The notes under the pieces: generated by a model
What the model saw: only the letters and a program-made list of their open reading frames with translations
Told to the model about the DNA's origin: nothing
Databases searched by the model: none
Translations under genes and position numbers: made by a program
Shown here: piece by piece, positions 35,610-44,162 of the stretch
Layout: each line of letters starts with the position of its first letter
Position numbering within the stretch: position 1 is the stretch's first letter
Assembly (NCBI GenBank): GCA_963618015.1
Contig: CAVEQS010000015.1
Span: 1 to 56,949, forward strand
Source of the DNA: Apopatocola sp963618015
Lineage (GTDB): Bacteria; Bacillota; Clostridia; Oscillospirales; Oscillospiraceae
DNA: 56,949 nt
Direction of reading: 5' to 3'

Positions 35610-38000
35610 ATGCAATACGGACATTTTGACAACACCCGGCGCGAATATGTTATTGACCGGGTAGACCTGCCGGTATCCTGGACAAACTATATCGGACAAA
35701 ACGACCTCTACGGCGTTTTCAACCACACCGCCGGAGGGTATCTTGTGTGCGGCTCTTCGGAGTATCACCGCGTGACCCGCTTCCGCCCCAACGGCGTGCC
35801 GATGGACGGGCCGGGACACTATATCTATCTGCGCGACGACGACACCGGCGAATACTGGACCATTTCCTGGCAGCCGGTCGGGCGCGACAAGGCAGCCTAC
35901 TCCTGCCGCCACGGACTGGGGTACGTCCGCTATCTGAGCGATTATAACGGCATCCATGCGCAGCAGACACTCTTTGTGGCGATGGACGATCCCGTGGAGC
36001 TCTGGGACATCGCGCTGTGCAATGAGAGCGGGCGCGAGCGGCATCTCTCCGTGTTTTCCTATGCCGAGTTCAGCTTCCACCATGTGGCGATGGACAACCA
36101 GAATTTCCAGATGAGCCTGTACGCCGCCGGGAGTCGGTACGTGGACGGTGTGATCGAATACGAGCTGCATTACGAGGAAAACGGTTATCAGTTCTTCACC
36201 GCGGACTTCACGCCGGACGGGTTTGACTGCCTGCGCGACAGCTTTCTCGGCCCCTACCGCACCGAGCGCGACCCGATCGCGGTAGAGCGCGGCGCGTGCT
36301 CCGGCAGCTTTGAAAACGGCGGCAACCACTGCGCCGCGCTGCACAAGCGCCTGACGCTCGCACCGGACGAGGAGACGAAGCTTCTCTATCTGCTCGGCGA
36401 GGGCGGCTACGAGAACGCGAAGGCGATGCGCCGGAAATATACCCGCGAGCGGGCGGACGAGGATTTTCGCCGTCTCGCGGCGTTCTGGGATAAAAAGCTC
36501 TCGGCTTTGCAGGTGGAAACGCCGAACGAGGGCATGAACACCGAGCTCAATATATGGAATCTTTATCAGAGCGAGATCAATGTCATGTTCTCGCGCTTCA
36601 CCTCGTTCATCGAGGTCGGCGGGCGCGTCGGTCTCGGCTACCGCGACACGGCGCAGGACGCCATGACGATCCCCCACTCCAACCCGGAAAAGTGCCGGGG
36701 ACGCATTGTGGAGCTGCTGCGCGCGCTCACGTCGCAGGGGTACGGGCTGCATCTCTTCGAGCCGCGCTGGTTTGAACCGGAGCAGCCGAAGCCCTCGTTC
36801 CGCTCCCCCACCGTCATCCCGACGCCGGACAAGAGCCAGATCGTCCACGGGCTCAAGGACGCCTGCGCAGACGATGCGCTCTGGCTCGTCGGCGCGGTGG
36901 TGCAGTACATCCGTGAGACCGGCGATCTTGCCTTCGCCGATGAGACCGTCACCTACGCCGATGGCGGCGAGGGTACGGTATACGAGCATCTCTGGCACAT
37001 TCTCGATTTTTCCGCGAAGCAGGTTGGGCAGAACGGCATTTGCAAGGGACTTCGCGCCGACTGGAACGACTGTCTGAATCTCGGCGGCGGCGAGAGCGCT
37101 ATGGTGAGCTTCCTTCACCATTGGGCGCTCGGCCACTTTGCCGCGCTCGCCGACCGGCTCGGCCGCACGGAAGACGCCGCGCGCGCCCGTACGATGGCGG
37201 CAAAGGTCAAAGAAACCTGCGAAAACGTCCTCTGGGACGGCAAATGGTACATCCGCGGCATCACCGCCGACAATCGGAAAATCGGCACACACTCGGATAC
37301 CGAGGGCAAGGTGCACATGGAGAGCAATACCTGGGCGGTGCTCTCCGGCGTTGCCGGTCAGGAGCACGGCGAGAGCGCGATGGACAGCGTGGATGAATAC
37401 CTCTACACGCCCTATGGCTTGCTGCTCAATGCGCCGAGCTTTACGACGATCGACGACGGCATCGGCTTTGTTACGCGCGTCTATCCGGGACTCAAGGAAA
37501 ACGGCGCGATCTTCAGCCACCCGAACCCGTGGGCGTGGTGCGCCGAGGCGATGCTCGGCCGCGGCAGCCGCGCGATGAAGTTTTATAATGCGCTCTGTCC
37601 CGCGCTGCAAAACGACAAGATCGAGGTGCGGCAGGCGGAGCCCTATACGTACTGCCAGTTCGTCGTCGGACGTGACCACACGGCGTTTGGCCGCGCGCGG
37701 CATCCGTTCATGACCGGCTCGTCCGGCTGGGCGTACTACGCCGCAACGCAGTATCTGCTCGGCGTGCAGCCGGACTTTGACGCGCTGCGTATCGATCCCT
37801 GCATCCCGGCGGACTGGAAGGAATTTACGGTGCACCGCCGCTGGCGCGGCGCGATGTACCACATCCATGTGACGAATCCCCACGGCGTGGAAAAGGGCGT
37901 GGAGAGCATCACAATGAACGGCAAAACCGTGGACGCTCTGCCCCCGCTCCCTGCCGGGACGGAGTGCCGCGTGGAAGTTGTTATGAACCGAAAGGAGTAA
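35610..38000 (+). CDS. GH94 disaccharide phosphorylase, N,N'-diacetylchitobiose phosphorylase-like
   Basis: 796 residues. It has the GH94 layout: N-terminal beta-sandwich (to about residue 260), linker helices, (alpha/alpha)6 barrel and C-terminal jelly roll. Motifs include YNGIHAQQTLFV, FIEVGGRVGLGYRDTAQDA, the catalytic acid region GLRADWNDCLNLGGG (Asp484) and ESNTWAVLSG. Length and motifs resemble chitobiose phosphorylase (about 800) rather than cellodextrin phosphorylase (about 980); cellobiose phosphorylase is the main alternative. It lacks a signal peptide, so acts in the cytoplasm, splitting a beta-linked disaccharide with phosphate to a sugar-1-phosphate plus sugar. The mutase 7 bases downstream fits the next step. 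AGGAGG-like GGGAGGGG precedes the ATG. Confidence 0.88.
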   Translation: MQYGHFDNTRREYVIDRVDLPVSWTNYIGQNDLYGVFNHTAGGYLVCGSSEYHRVTRFRPNGVPMDGPGHYIYLRDDDTGEYWTISWQPVGRDKAAYSCRHGLGYVRYLSDYNGIHAQQTLFVAMDDPVELWDIALCNESGRERHLSVFSYAEFSFHHVAMDNQNFQMSLYAAGSRYVDGVIEYELHYEENGYQFFTADFTPDGFDCLRDSFLGPYRTERDPIAVERGACSGSFENGGNHCAALHKRLTLAPDEETKLLYLLGEGGYENAKAMRRKYTRERADEDFRRLAAFWDKKLSALQVETPNEGMNTELNIWNLYQSEINVMFSRFTSFIEVGGRVGLGYRDTAQDAMTIPHSNPEKCRGRIVELLRALTSQGYGLHLFEPRWFEPEQPKPSFRSPTVIPTPDKSQIVHGLKDACADDALWLVGAVVQYIRETGDLAFADETVTYADGGEGTVYEHLWHILDFSAKQVGQNGICKGLRADWNDCLNLGGGESAMVSFLHHWALGHFAALADRLGRTEDAARARTMAAKVKETCENVLWDGKWYIRGITADNRKIGTHSDTEGKVHMESNTWAVLSGVAGQEHGESAMDSVDEYLYTPYGLLLNAPSFTTIDDGIGFVTRVYPGLKENGAIFSHPNPWAWCAEAMLGRGSRAMKFYNALCPALQNDKIEVRQAEPYTYCQFVVGRDHTAFGRARHPFMTGSSGWAYYAATQYLLGVQPDFDALRIDPCIPADWKEFTVHRRWRGAMYHIHVTNPHGVEKGVESITMNGKTVDALPPLPAGTECRVEVVMNRKE

Positions 38001-38007
38001 GATACAC

Positions 38008-39420
38008 ATGGTAAAATTCGGTACCGGCGGATGGCGCGCCATCATCGCCGACGGGTTTACGAAGGAGAACATCCGCCTGCTCACCGCGGGACTGTGCGCG
38101 CTCATGGAGAAAGAGGGCCACGCCGGGGCGGAGATCTGCGTCGGCTATGACCGCCGCTTCCTTTCCAAGGAATCGGCGCATTGGGCGTGCGAGGTGCTCG
38201 CGGGCTACGGCTTCCGTCCGTATGTCATCAACCGTTCGAGCCCGACGCCGCTCATCATGTTCACCGTCAAGCGCCGGAACATGCCCTACGGCATGGCCGT
38301 GACGGCGAGCCACAACCCCGCCATTTATAACGGCATCAAGGTGTTCACCGAGGGCGGACGCGACGCCGACGCCACCGTGACGCGCCGCATCGAGGCCGAG
38401 ATCGAAAAGCTCTCCCCCGCGGACGTGAAGAGCGTGGATTACGATACCGCGCTCGCCGAGGGGAAGATCGTTGAGGATTACCCGATGAACGAGTATCTCG
38501 ACAGCATCCTCTCCGCCGTGAACGTGGACGCGATCAAGAAAGCCTCGCTGCGCATCGGCTTTGACCCGATGTACGGCGTGAGCTGGTCGAGTCTGAGCAT
38601 GCTGCTCACAACGTGCCGGTGCGATCTCGAAGTCATACATGACCGCCACGATACGCTCTTCGGCGGCAAGCTGCCCGCCCCGAACGTCGATACGCTCAAG
38701 CCCCTCGCCGCACTCGTGCTCGACCGCCATTGCGACCTCGGCATCGCGACCGACGGCGACGCCGACCGTCTCGGCGTCATCGATAACGAGGGACAGTTCA
38801 TCCACCCGAACAAGCTGCTCGTGCTGCTTTACTACTATCTTGTGAAGTACCGCGGCTGGGAAGGGCCGTGCGTGCGCAATAACTCCACCTCCTGCCTGCT
38901 CGACCGCGTCGCCGCGGGGCTCGGACAGAAGTGCTACGAGGTGCCCGTCGGCTTCAAGTGGGTCTCCGCAAAGATGAGCGAGACCGGCGCGATCATCGGC
39001 GGCGAATCGTCCGGCGGTATGGCCGTGCGCGGCCACATTTCCGGCAAGGACGGCATTTACGCCGCGGCGCTGCTGGTGGAAATGCTTGCCGTTACGGGAA
39101 AATCCGTCTCCGAACTCTTCGCCGAGATCACCGAGCAGTACGGCAATCCCTGCTGGGCGGAGGCGGACTTCCGCATGACGCCGGAGCGCAAGGCCGAGCT
39201 GCAGGACGTTCTCTTCACGGAGAAGAAGGTGCCGGAGTTCGGCGCGGCCATCGACCACGTCAGTCTGGAGGACGGCTGCAAGGTGTATTTCCAGGACGGC
39301 AGCTGGGTCATCTGCCGCTTCTCCGGCACGGAGCCGCTGCTCCGCATGGCCGCGGAGGCCGACGAGCAGGCTGTGGCGGACGGGTATATCAAGGCGTTTC
39401 GCGAGATGTTAGAGCTCTGA
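38008..39420 (+). CDS. Phosphohexose mutase (ManB/GlmM-like)
   Basis: 470 residues of the alpha-D-phosphohexomutase superfamily. Phosphoserine loop AVTASHNPAIYNGIKVF (about residues 97-113), metal loop TDGDADRLGVI, sugar loop GGESSGGMAV and phosphate loop RFSGTEPLLR are all intact. AAAGGAG precedes the ATG, 7 bases after the GH94 stop, so the pair is an operon. In that context it most likely turns the phosphorylase's sugar-1-phosphate (GlcNAc-1-P or glucose-1-P) into the 6-phosphate. It differs in length and motifs from the 557-residue mutase at 11593, which argues for a different substrate. Confidence 0.92.
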   Translation: MVKFGTGGWRAIIADGFTKENIRLLTAGLCALMEKEGHAGAEICVGYDRRFLSKESAHWACEVLAGYGFRPYVINRSSPTPLIMFTVKRRNMPYGMAVTASHNPAIYNGIKVFTEGGRDADATVTRRIEAEIEKLSPADVKSVDYDTALAEGKIVEDYPMNEYLDSILSAVNVDAIKKASLRIGFDPMYGVSWSSLSMLLTTCRCDLEVIHDRHDTLFGGKLPAPNVDTLKPLAALVLDRHCDLGIATDGDADRLGVIDNEGQFIHPNKLLVLLYYYLVKYRGWEGPCVRNNSTSCLLDRVAAGLGQKCYEVPVGFKWVSAKMSETGAIIGGESSGGMAVRGHISGKDGIYAAALLVEMLAVTGKSVSELFAEITEQYGNPCWAEADFRMTPERKAELQDVLFTEKKVPEFGAAIDHVSLEDGCKVYFQDGSWVICRFSGTEPLLRMAAEADEQAVADGYIKAFREMLEL

Positions 39421-39428
39421 AAAAGCGC

Positions 39429-39469
39429 AAAGCCCCTGAGAATACCATGTGTATTCTCAGGGGCTTTTT
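39429..39469 (+). terminator. Terminator of the GH94-mutase operon
   Basis: AAAGCCCCTGAGAATA pairs with TATTCTCAGGGGCTTT, followed by TT. It abuts the palindromic element at 39470. Confidence 0.9.
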
Positions 39470-39600
39470 GCCTCCCTCTGACGAGGGAGGTGGCAAAATC
39501 GAAGATTTTGACGGATGGAGAGACGTTTGGCGCGGAAGCTTGTAGTTTTTCTCTCCCTCAGTCAGCCTTGCGGCTGACAGTTCCCTCGTCAGAGGGAGCC
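39470..39600. mobile_element. REP/MITE-like palindromic element
   Basis: 131 bases bounded by near-identical inverted ends. The left end reads GCCTCCCTCTGACGAGGGAG and the complement of the right end GGCTCCCTCTGACGAGGGAA; 22 of the outer 26 bases match. Inside are further hairpins: CCTCCCTC/GAGGGAGG, AAAATC/GATTTT and GTCAGCC/GGCTGAC. There is no coding capacity and no clear target duplication. Elements of this look are dispersed in many gut Clostridia genomes, where a separate transposase would move them. Its right half forms the 3' end of the gene at 39558-40226. Confidence 0.7.
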
Positions 39601-40226
39601 TTTTCTTTGTCTCCCGTAATATAATAATCGCAATACTCCCCACCCGCGGCGAGGGTCTGCTCGCGGTGGAGAATGCCGTGCTGGAGCGTTATCATCACAT
39701 TGTCCAGCTCACAGAAGAGCGGCATCAGCTCCGCTACGCCGAGCTTTTCCGCATAGGCGCAGACGGGGCAGCGCGTGATGCGGTAATAGCACGCGCCCTC
39801 GTAGGGCTGACCGACAAAGTCCACCTTGAAGGACGTCGGGTACTGCGCCTCCTTCTCCGGCGTATACCACCGGACGTACTGCACGATGCTCTTTTTATTC
39901 TCCGCCTTCCCCTTCGGCGTGTTCAGATCCGTCCGGGCAAAGTACCATTTTATATGGTAGAGCGACCGGCGCATCATCTCCTGCACGGTCTCCGGCGGGA
40001 TCTTCTTCTCGCTCGCCACATACGGCGCGACGAACGCGAGCGCAAAAAGCTCATTGTACGCCATCGGGTTATCGTCTCCGATATCGTCCGCCCGCTCCAC
40101 AAGCTCTCGGTAAATCTTCCGGCTCTTTTTCATGATCTCAGCAGCATAGGCTTTGCCGTACTTTTCCGCCAGAACCTTTTTCATGGAGCCCTTGAACATC
40201 CAGAAATAGAATCCGTTGTATTTCAT
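39558..40226 (-). CDS. L-2-amino-thiazoline-4-carboxylic acid hydrolase-family protein with element-derived C-terminus
   Basis: 222 residues similar to the ATC hydrolase family, small helical/alpha-beta proteins with a CPVCAYAE motif (here TRCPVCAYAEKLG near residue 155). The named member hydrolyses a cyclic cysteine precursor, but most family members in Clostridia have no shown activity and sit with TetR regulators. Its ATG at 40226 overlaps the stop of the TetR gene (ATGA). The last 13 residues (APSDEGTVSRKAD) and the stop codon are encoded by the palindromic element at 39470-39600, so the native C-terminus has been replaced or extended. The conserved core seems complete. Confidence 0.85.
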   Translation of the reverse strand: MKYNGFYFWMFKGSMKKVLAEKYGKAYAAEIMKKSRKIYRELVERADDIGDDNPMAYNELFALAFVAPYVASEKKIPPETVQEMMRRSLYHIKWYFARTDLNTPKGKAENKKSIVQYVRWYTPEKEAQYPTSFKVDFVGQPYEGACYYRITRCPVCAYAEKLGVAELMPLFCELDNVMITLQHGILHREQTLAAGGEYCDYYITGDKEKAPSDEGTVSRKAD

Positions 40227-40852
40227 TTTTGCGCCTCCTGCGTTTTACTTATCTCCTCAAATAATGCCACCCAGCCGCCGTAGTGATAGGTCATGAGAGA
40301 GCTCATGTATTTTTCCGCAGTCTCCCGGTCGGGGCACTCGGCAACGATGCGGCGGTAGCTGTCGAACTGCGCGGAGATCAGCAGGGCGAGCAGCGTTTCG
40401 TCCACGCCGGTATAGCCCGCCGCGCGAAAGAAGGCGGCGCTCTCCACGATCTTGTTTTTCACCAGCGCGTCATAATACGGTTCCAGCGCGCTGCCTGCGC
40501 TGCGGTAGAGCAGCAGCACCGCTTCCTCGTAATGTGCGAAAATCAGATGAAGGATGGCCGCGGACTCGTGCTGCATGGAGGCTTTGAGCTGCGAGAGCAG
40601 ATCCCCGCCCGCGCCGGAATAGTAATCCGCGCGCACGCTTTGAAATGTTGCAGCGATATCGTCCAGAAACGGCTGCAAAAGGCTCTGAAAGAGCTCGTCC
40701 TTGGAGCGGTAGCGCGTCTGGATCGCGCCGACGGTAACCCCGGCGTTTTCTGCGATCTTTCGGAGCGACGCGCCCGCGTACCCCTTTTCCCGGAACTCCG
40801 TGCGCGCCGCCGCCGTGATCTTTTCGTCCAGCGAATGATCCCGTAATGCCAT
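40223..40852 (-). CDS. TetR/AcrR-family transcriptional regulator
   Basis: 209 residues. N-terminal HTH at about residues 8-55 (DEKITAAARTEFREKGYAGA, ENAGVTVGAIQTRYRSKDEL), then a helical ligand domain. First gene of a two-gene operon with the ATC-hydrolase-family gene. Its promoter (40900-40928) is overlapped by a perfect 34-base palindrome, so it almost certainly represses itself and its partner. The ligand is unknown. The HTH type (FREKGYAGASLRKIAENAGV) is common in multidrug and redox regulators. Confidence 0.92.
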   Translation of the reverse strand: MALRDHSLDEKITAAARTEFREKGYAGASLRKIAENAGVTVGAIQTRYRSKDELFQSLLQPFLDDIAATFQSVRADYYSGAGGDLLSQLKASMQHESAAILHLIFAHYEEAVLLLYRSAGSALEPYYDALVKNKIVESAAFFRAAGYTGVDETLLALLISAQFDSYRRIVAECPDRETAEKYMSSLMTYHYGGWVALFEEISKTQEAQK

Positions 40853-40870
40853 AGACTCACCTCATGCACT

Positions 40871-40904
40871 ATAATTACGCTGTAATCAATTACAGCGTAA
40901 TTAT
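40871..40904. promoter_or_regulatory. Perfect palindromic TetR operator
   Basis: ATAATTACGCTGTAAT and its exact reverse complement flank a central CA. It covers part of the -10 box and the transcription start, 19 bases before the TetR start codon. Confidence 0.88.
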
Positions 40905-40928
40905 AAGAAAACATCCGGCGTCTGTCAA
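40900..40928 (-). promoter_or_regulatory. Consensus promoter of the TetR operon
   Basis: Minus-strand TTGACA (40923-40928) and TATAAT (40900-40905) with 17 bases between: both hexamers perfect. The -35 lies inside the fucO terminator hairpin. Confidence 0.9.
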
Positions 40929-40945
40929 GAACGACAGACGCCGGA
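40914..40945 (-). terminator. Terminator of fucO
   Basis: TCCGGCGTCTGTC/GACAGACGCCGGA, a perfect 13-bp stem with loop AAGAAC. The minus-strand tail TGTTTTCTT follows. It shares bases with the TetR promoter. Confidence 0.8.
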
Positions 40946-40977
40946 CGGCTATTTTTCGAGCATATTTTATTTAGGAC

Positions 40978-42123
40978 TTACATCAGCTTCCGGAACAGCT
41001 CCGTCAGCTCTGCAACATTCGTGTCCTTGGGGTTGCCGGGACGGCAGGCGTCGGCGTACGCGCTCTCGGCAAGGAAGGGCAGATCCTCTTCCTTCAGCGC
41101 TTCGAGCTTCTCGGGGATACCAACATCGTGGGAGAGCTTCTTCACGGCATCGACCGCAGCCTTGCGGTACTCGGCCTGGGTCATCGAATCGACACCCTCC
41201 ACGCCCATGGCGCGCGCGATCTCGCGGTACTTCTCGCCGGTGCAGTCGGCGTTGTATTCCATGACGATCGGCAGCATCATCGCACAGGCGACGCCGTGCG
41301 GAGTGTCGTAAACCGCGCCGAGGGTGTGCGCCATGGAGTGGGCGATGCCGAGGCCGACGTTCGAGAAGCCCATACCGGCGATATACTGGCCGAGAGCCAT
41401 GCCCTCGCGGCCTTCCTTCGTGCCCTTCACAGCATCGCGCAGATGGGCGGAGATGAGCTTGATGGCCTCGAGATGGAACATGTCGGTCATTTCCCAGGCG
41501 GCCTTGGTGGTGTAGCCCTCAATGGCGTGGGTCAGCGCGTCCATACCGGTGGCGGCGGTGAGGCCCGCGGGCATGGAGCTCATCAGCTCGGGATCGACGA
41601 TCGCGACGATGGGCATATCGTGCGGGTCGACGCAGACGAACTTGCGCTTGCGCTCAACATCGGTGATGACGTAGTTGATGGTGACCTCGGCGGCGGTGCC
41701 GGCGGTGGTCGGGATGGCGATGATGGGCACGCAGGGCTTCTTGGTGTCCGCTACGCCCTCGAGAGAGCGTACATCGGCGAACTCGGGGTTGTTGATGATG
41801 ATGCCGATGGCCTTGGAGGTGTCCATGGGAGAGCCGCCGCCGATGGCGATCAGGTAATCCGCGCCGGCAGCCTTGAACGCGGCGACGCCGTCCGTCACGT
41901 TCTCAATGGTGGGGTTGGGCTTTATATCGGAGAAAATCTCATAGCTCAGTCCGGCAGCGTCCAGAACATCGGTCACGCGGGCGATAACGCCGTGACGCAG
42001 AAGCGTGGGTCCGCAGCAGATGAGCGCCTTTTTCAGTCCGCGGGACTTGACCTCGGTGGGCAGCTCCTGGATGGCGCCTGCGCCGTGATACGAGGTCTGG
42101 TTGAGCATGATTCTGTTTGCCAT
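40978..42123 (-). CDS. fucO: Iron-containing alcohol dehydrogenase, lactaldehyde reductase (FucO) type
   Basis: 381 residues, group III Fe-dependent dehydrogenase. The NAD-binding loop is AIGGGSPMDTSKAIG. The stretch IPTTAGTAAEVTINYVITD is characteristic. Metal ligands are in GMDALTHAIEGY (Asp, His) and HSMAHTLGAVYDTPHG (two His). It matches E. coli FucO (about 382) over its whole length from the MANR start, including FVCVDPHD. FucO interconverts L-lactaldehyde and 1,2-propanediol during fucose or rhamnose fermentation; ethylene-glycol or other diol use is possible. It stands alone with its own promoter and terminator. No fucose genes are nearby. AAAGGAG precedes the ATG. Confidence 0.93.
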   Translation of the reverse strand: MANRIMLNQTSYHGAGAIQELPTEVKSRGLKKALICCGPTLLRHGVIARVTDVLDAAGLSYEIFSDIKPNPTIENVTDGVAAFKAAGADYLIAIGGGSPMDTSKAIGIIINNPEFADVRSLEGVADTKKPCVPIIAIPTTAGTAAEVTINYVITDVERKRKFVCVDPHDMPIVAIVDPELMSSMPAGLTAATGMDALTHAIEGYTTKAAWEMTDMFHLEAIKLISAHLRDAVKGTKEGREGMALGQYIAGMGFSNVGLGIAHSMAHTLGAVYDTPHGVACAMMLPIVMEYNADCTGEKYREIARAMGVEGVDSMTQAEYRKAAVDAVKKLSHDVGIPEKLEALKEEDLPFLAESAYADACRPGNPKDTNVAELTELFRKLM

Positions 42124-42206
42124 AGTAATGTTTCTCCTTTCGTGATGTGAAAATCGACCTATTACTCATTATGCCCGTGTTAGTCAACACTTTCAAGCAC
42201 GGCCAC

Positions 42207-42235
42207 ATTGTAATGCGCCATATACGGGTTGTCAA
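42207..42235 (-). promoter_or_regulatory. Promoter of fucO
   Basis: Minus-strand TTGACA (42230-42235) and TACAAT (42207-42212), 17-base spacer. The leader is about 80 bases and contains GTGTT-GACT-AACAC near 42176-42190, a possible repressor site. Confidence 0.75.
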
Positions 42236-42365
42236 CACACATACTCGCCAAAAATCCGTCCATTTTGTGAAAAACGCATCGGCAAATTGGCGATTTTGCC
42301 AACGAAAAACGGTTCAAAAGTTCTGCCCGCGGCGGGATATGGTATAGGCAGAATCGCGCGCAATA

Positions 42366-42374
42366 TGGTATAAT
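42366..42374 (+). promoter_or_regulatory. Extended -10 promoter of the histidine kinase gene
   Basis: TGGTATAAT without a clear -35, 25 bases before the ATG. Upstream, TTGGC-GATTTT-GCCAA (about 42286-42301) is an inverted repeat that could be a regulator site. Confidence 0.5.
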
Positions 42375-42399
42375 CGAAGAAAAACGTGGAGGAAGCGTT

Positions 42400-44082
42400 A
42401 TGCGCAAGGAGAAAAAGCCGTTTTCGCTCAAATGGGGGCTTACGGCGGTAATGGCGGCGTGCTGGGTCATCCCCATCGTCACGATCGTGATCGTGGCGGG
42501 CGTACTGCTCAACCGCAACTATGAGCAGAGCCTGCGTGAGAGCATCACCGCGAGCGTCGGCCACGCAATGGAGCAGACGACGCTCCAACTGGATAACGCG
42601 ATGGAGGCCTCCAAGGCCGTATCCTATAACGGCGAGATCCGCGAGGCCTACCGCGCCTATCAGCAGTCCGGCGACCGGCAGGCGCTCTATAACCGCGTCT
42701 ATGCCTACTTCTCGCAGAACTTTTCGCGCGACGCGAATTTCAAGGCCGTGTTCCTCACGTTCAATGACCACCCGGATATGCTCTATTACTACGCCGACTC
42801 CTTCCGCGCGAACACCTATCGCCTCTCCCAGCACTTTCGCGCTGATGTGCAGCCGCAGGTGGAGGAAACGCTCGAAGCCGTGGACACCGGCATTTACTTT
42901 TTAGAGGACGACGGCGAACTCTATATGACGCGAAATCTTCTCGACGCCTCGTTCCACCCCTATGCGCAGCTCACGCTTCTTTGCGATACGGACACGCTCT
43001 TTCAGTCGCTCGCGGCGCTCTCGGTGAGCGCGCAGGTGGAAACCTCGCTGGACGACGTGTCGTTCCGGCTATCGGAGCTGCCGGACGCCGACGCCGACCG
43101 GCTGCTTCTGAGCGACTACAGCGTCGACTTTGGCGGGCACACGCTCTCCGTTACCGTGACGGCGCCAGAGCTGCGGCTCTGGGGTGCGATGCCGGAGCTG
43201 CGCTGGGCGGTGGCGCTCGTGCTGCTGCTCGGCACGCCGCTCGTCGGCGCGGTCATACTGCTCTTCTACCGGCTTGTTACGCGCCCCGTGGAGACGCTGG
43301 CCAATGCCGCGGCGCGCGTGGCGGGCGGCGAGCGCGGCTACTGCATCGAAGAGCGCGCCGGAAGTCTCGAATTTCAGAAGCTCTACCGGGATTTCAACGA
43401 CATGTCCCTGCAGCTCAAGTGGCGCTTCGAGCAGCTCTACCGCGAGCAGCAGGCGCTGCAGGAAGCGCGTATCAAGGCACTGCAATCGCAGATCAACCCG
43501 CATTTTCTCAATAACACGCTCGAGATTATCAGCTGGGAGGCGCGGCTCGCGGAGAACGAGCGCGTGTGCGCCATGACCGAGGCGCTTGCCACGATGCTCG
43601 ACGCCGCGCTCGACCGCGACGGGAACGGCATGGCGTCGCTGCGGCAGGAGCTCGGATACGTGGACGCCTACCTTTATATAATATCGCAGCGGCTCGGCCC
43701 GGCACTGATCGTCAAAAAGGATGTGGACGAAGCGCTGCTCGACATCGTGATCCCGCGGCTCATTTTGCAGCCGATCGTGGAAAACGCCGTGGAGCACGAC
43801 CTGACACCGCGGCGCGGCGGACATCTTGCGGTTCGCGTCCGGCGCGTGGAGGACTCTCTCCGGCTCGAGGTGGAGCACGACGGGAAGATCACGGCCGAAG
43901 AGCGCGCGCAGATTGATGCGCTCCTATCCGGCGAGCCGGACGGGAACGGCGCGGGGAAGGTTGGGCTTCGCAACGTGCGCGAGAGACTTCATCTTCTCTA
44001 CAGCGAGCGCGCTGCGCTCACCATCGAGCAGGCGGCCGCGGACAGCATTTTAGCGGCGATCTCGCTCCCGCTCGACGGCTGA
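42400..44082 (+). CDS. Sensor histidine kinase (YesM/LytS type)
   Basis: 560 residues. Membrane helices at about 14-37 and 270-291 enclose a 230-residue extracellular sensor. A HAMP-like segment (about 292-345) and the His_kinase region ALQSQINPHFLNNTLEIISW follow, with the phospho-acceptor His368. The ATPase domain has an N box (PIVENAVEHDLTPRRGG) and G box (KVGLRNVRERL). Such kinases sense sugars, often via a binding protein, and pair with AraC-type response regulators. The presumed partner is at 47493-48236, on the far side of the ABC importer genes, so the locus is bracketed by its own two-component system. Confidence 0.93.
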   Translation: MRKEKKPFSLKWGLTAVMAACWVIPIVTIVIVAGVLLNRNYEQSLRESITASVGHAMEQTTLQLDNAMEASKAVSYNGEIREAYRAYQQSGDRQALYNRVYAYFSQNFSRDANFKAVFLTFNDHPDMLYYYADSFRANTYRLSQHFRADVQPQVEETLEAVDTGIYFLEDDGELYMTRNLLDASFHPYAQLTLLCDTDTLFQSLAALSVSAQVETSLDDVSFRLSELPDADADRLLLSDYSVDFGGHTLSVTVTAPELRLWGAMPELRWAVALVLLLGTPLVGAVILLFYRLVTRPVETLANAAARVAGGERGYCIEERAGSLEFQKLYRDFNDMSLQLKWRFEQLYREQQALQEARIKALQSQINPHFLNNTLEIISWEARLAENERVCAMTEALATMLDAALDRDGNGMASLRQELGYVDAYLYIISQRLGPALIVKKDVDEALLDIVIPRLILQPIVENAVEHDLTPRRGGHLAVRVRRVEDSLRLEVEHDGKITAEERAQIDALLSGEPDGNGAGKVGLRNVRERLHLLYSERAALTIEQAAADSILAAISLPLDG

Positions 44083-44085
44083 TTT

Positions 44086-44130
44086 GCCAACTTTGCACAA
44101 ACTGCGCAAGAACGGGCAAGAAACAGCAAG
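44086..44130 (+). promoter_or_regulatory. Helically phased GCAAG direct repeats
   Basis: GCAAG recurs at 44106, 44116 and 44126, exactly 10 bases apart, with weaker GCACA (44095) and GCCAA (44086) in near-phase. They lie 33 bases and more upstream of the -10 at 44163. Direct repeats one turn apart suit an AraC-type activator such as the regulator at 47493. Confidence 0.55.
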
Positions 44131-44162
44131 CGCAGGTCTTATGCATTTTCACTTTTGTCAGG

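Noticed and set aside
35481..38105. An open frame of 874 codons antisense to the GH94 gene, and many other long antisense frames (for example at 8587-10059, 31177-32856, 33345-34763 and 37981-39258)
   Set aside because: They mirror strong sense genes with intact motifs. Their products are rich in Arg, His and Ala with no domain, and high GC removes stop codons from the antisense frames.
42176..42190. GTGTT-GACT-AACAC upstream of fucO as a Rex site
   Set aside because: Rex boxes have TTGTTAA-N4-TTAACAA. Here the inner TTAA pairs are missing, so it is only noted as a generic dyad.
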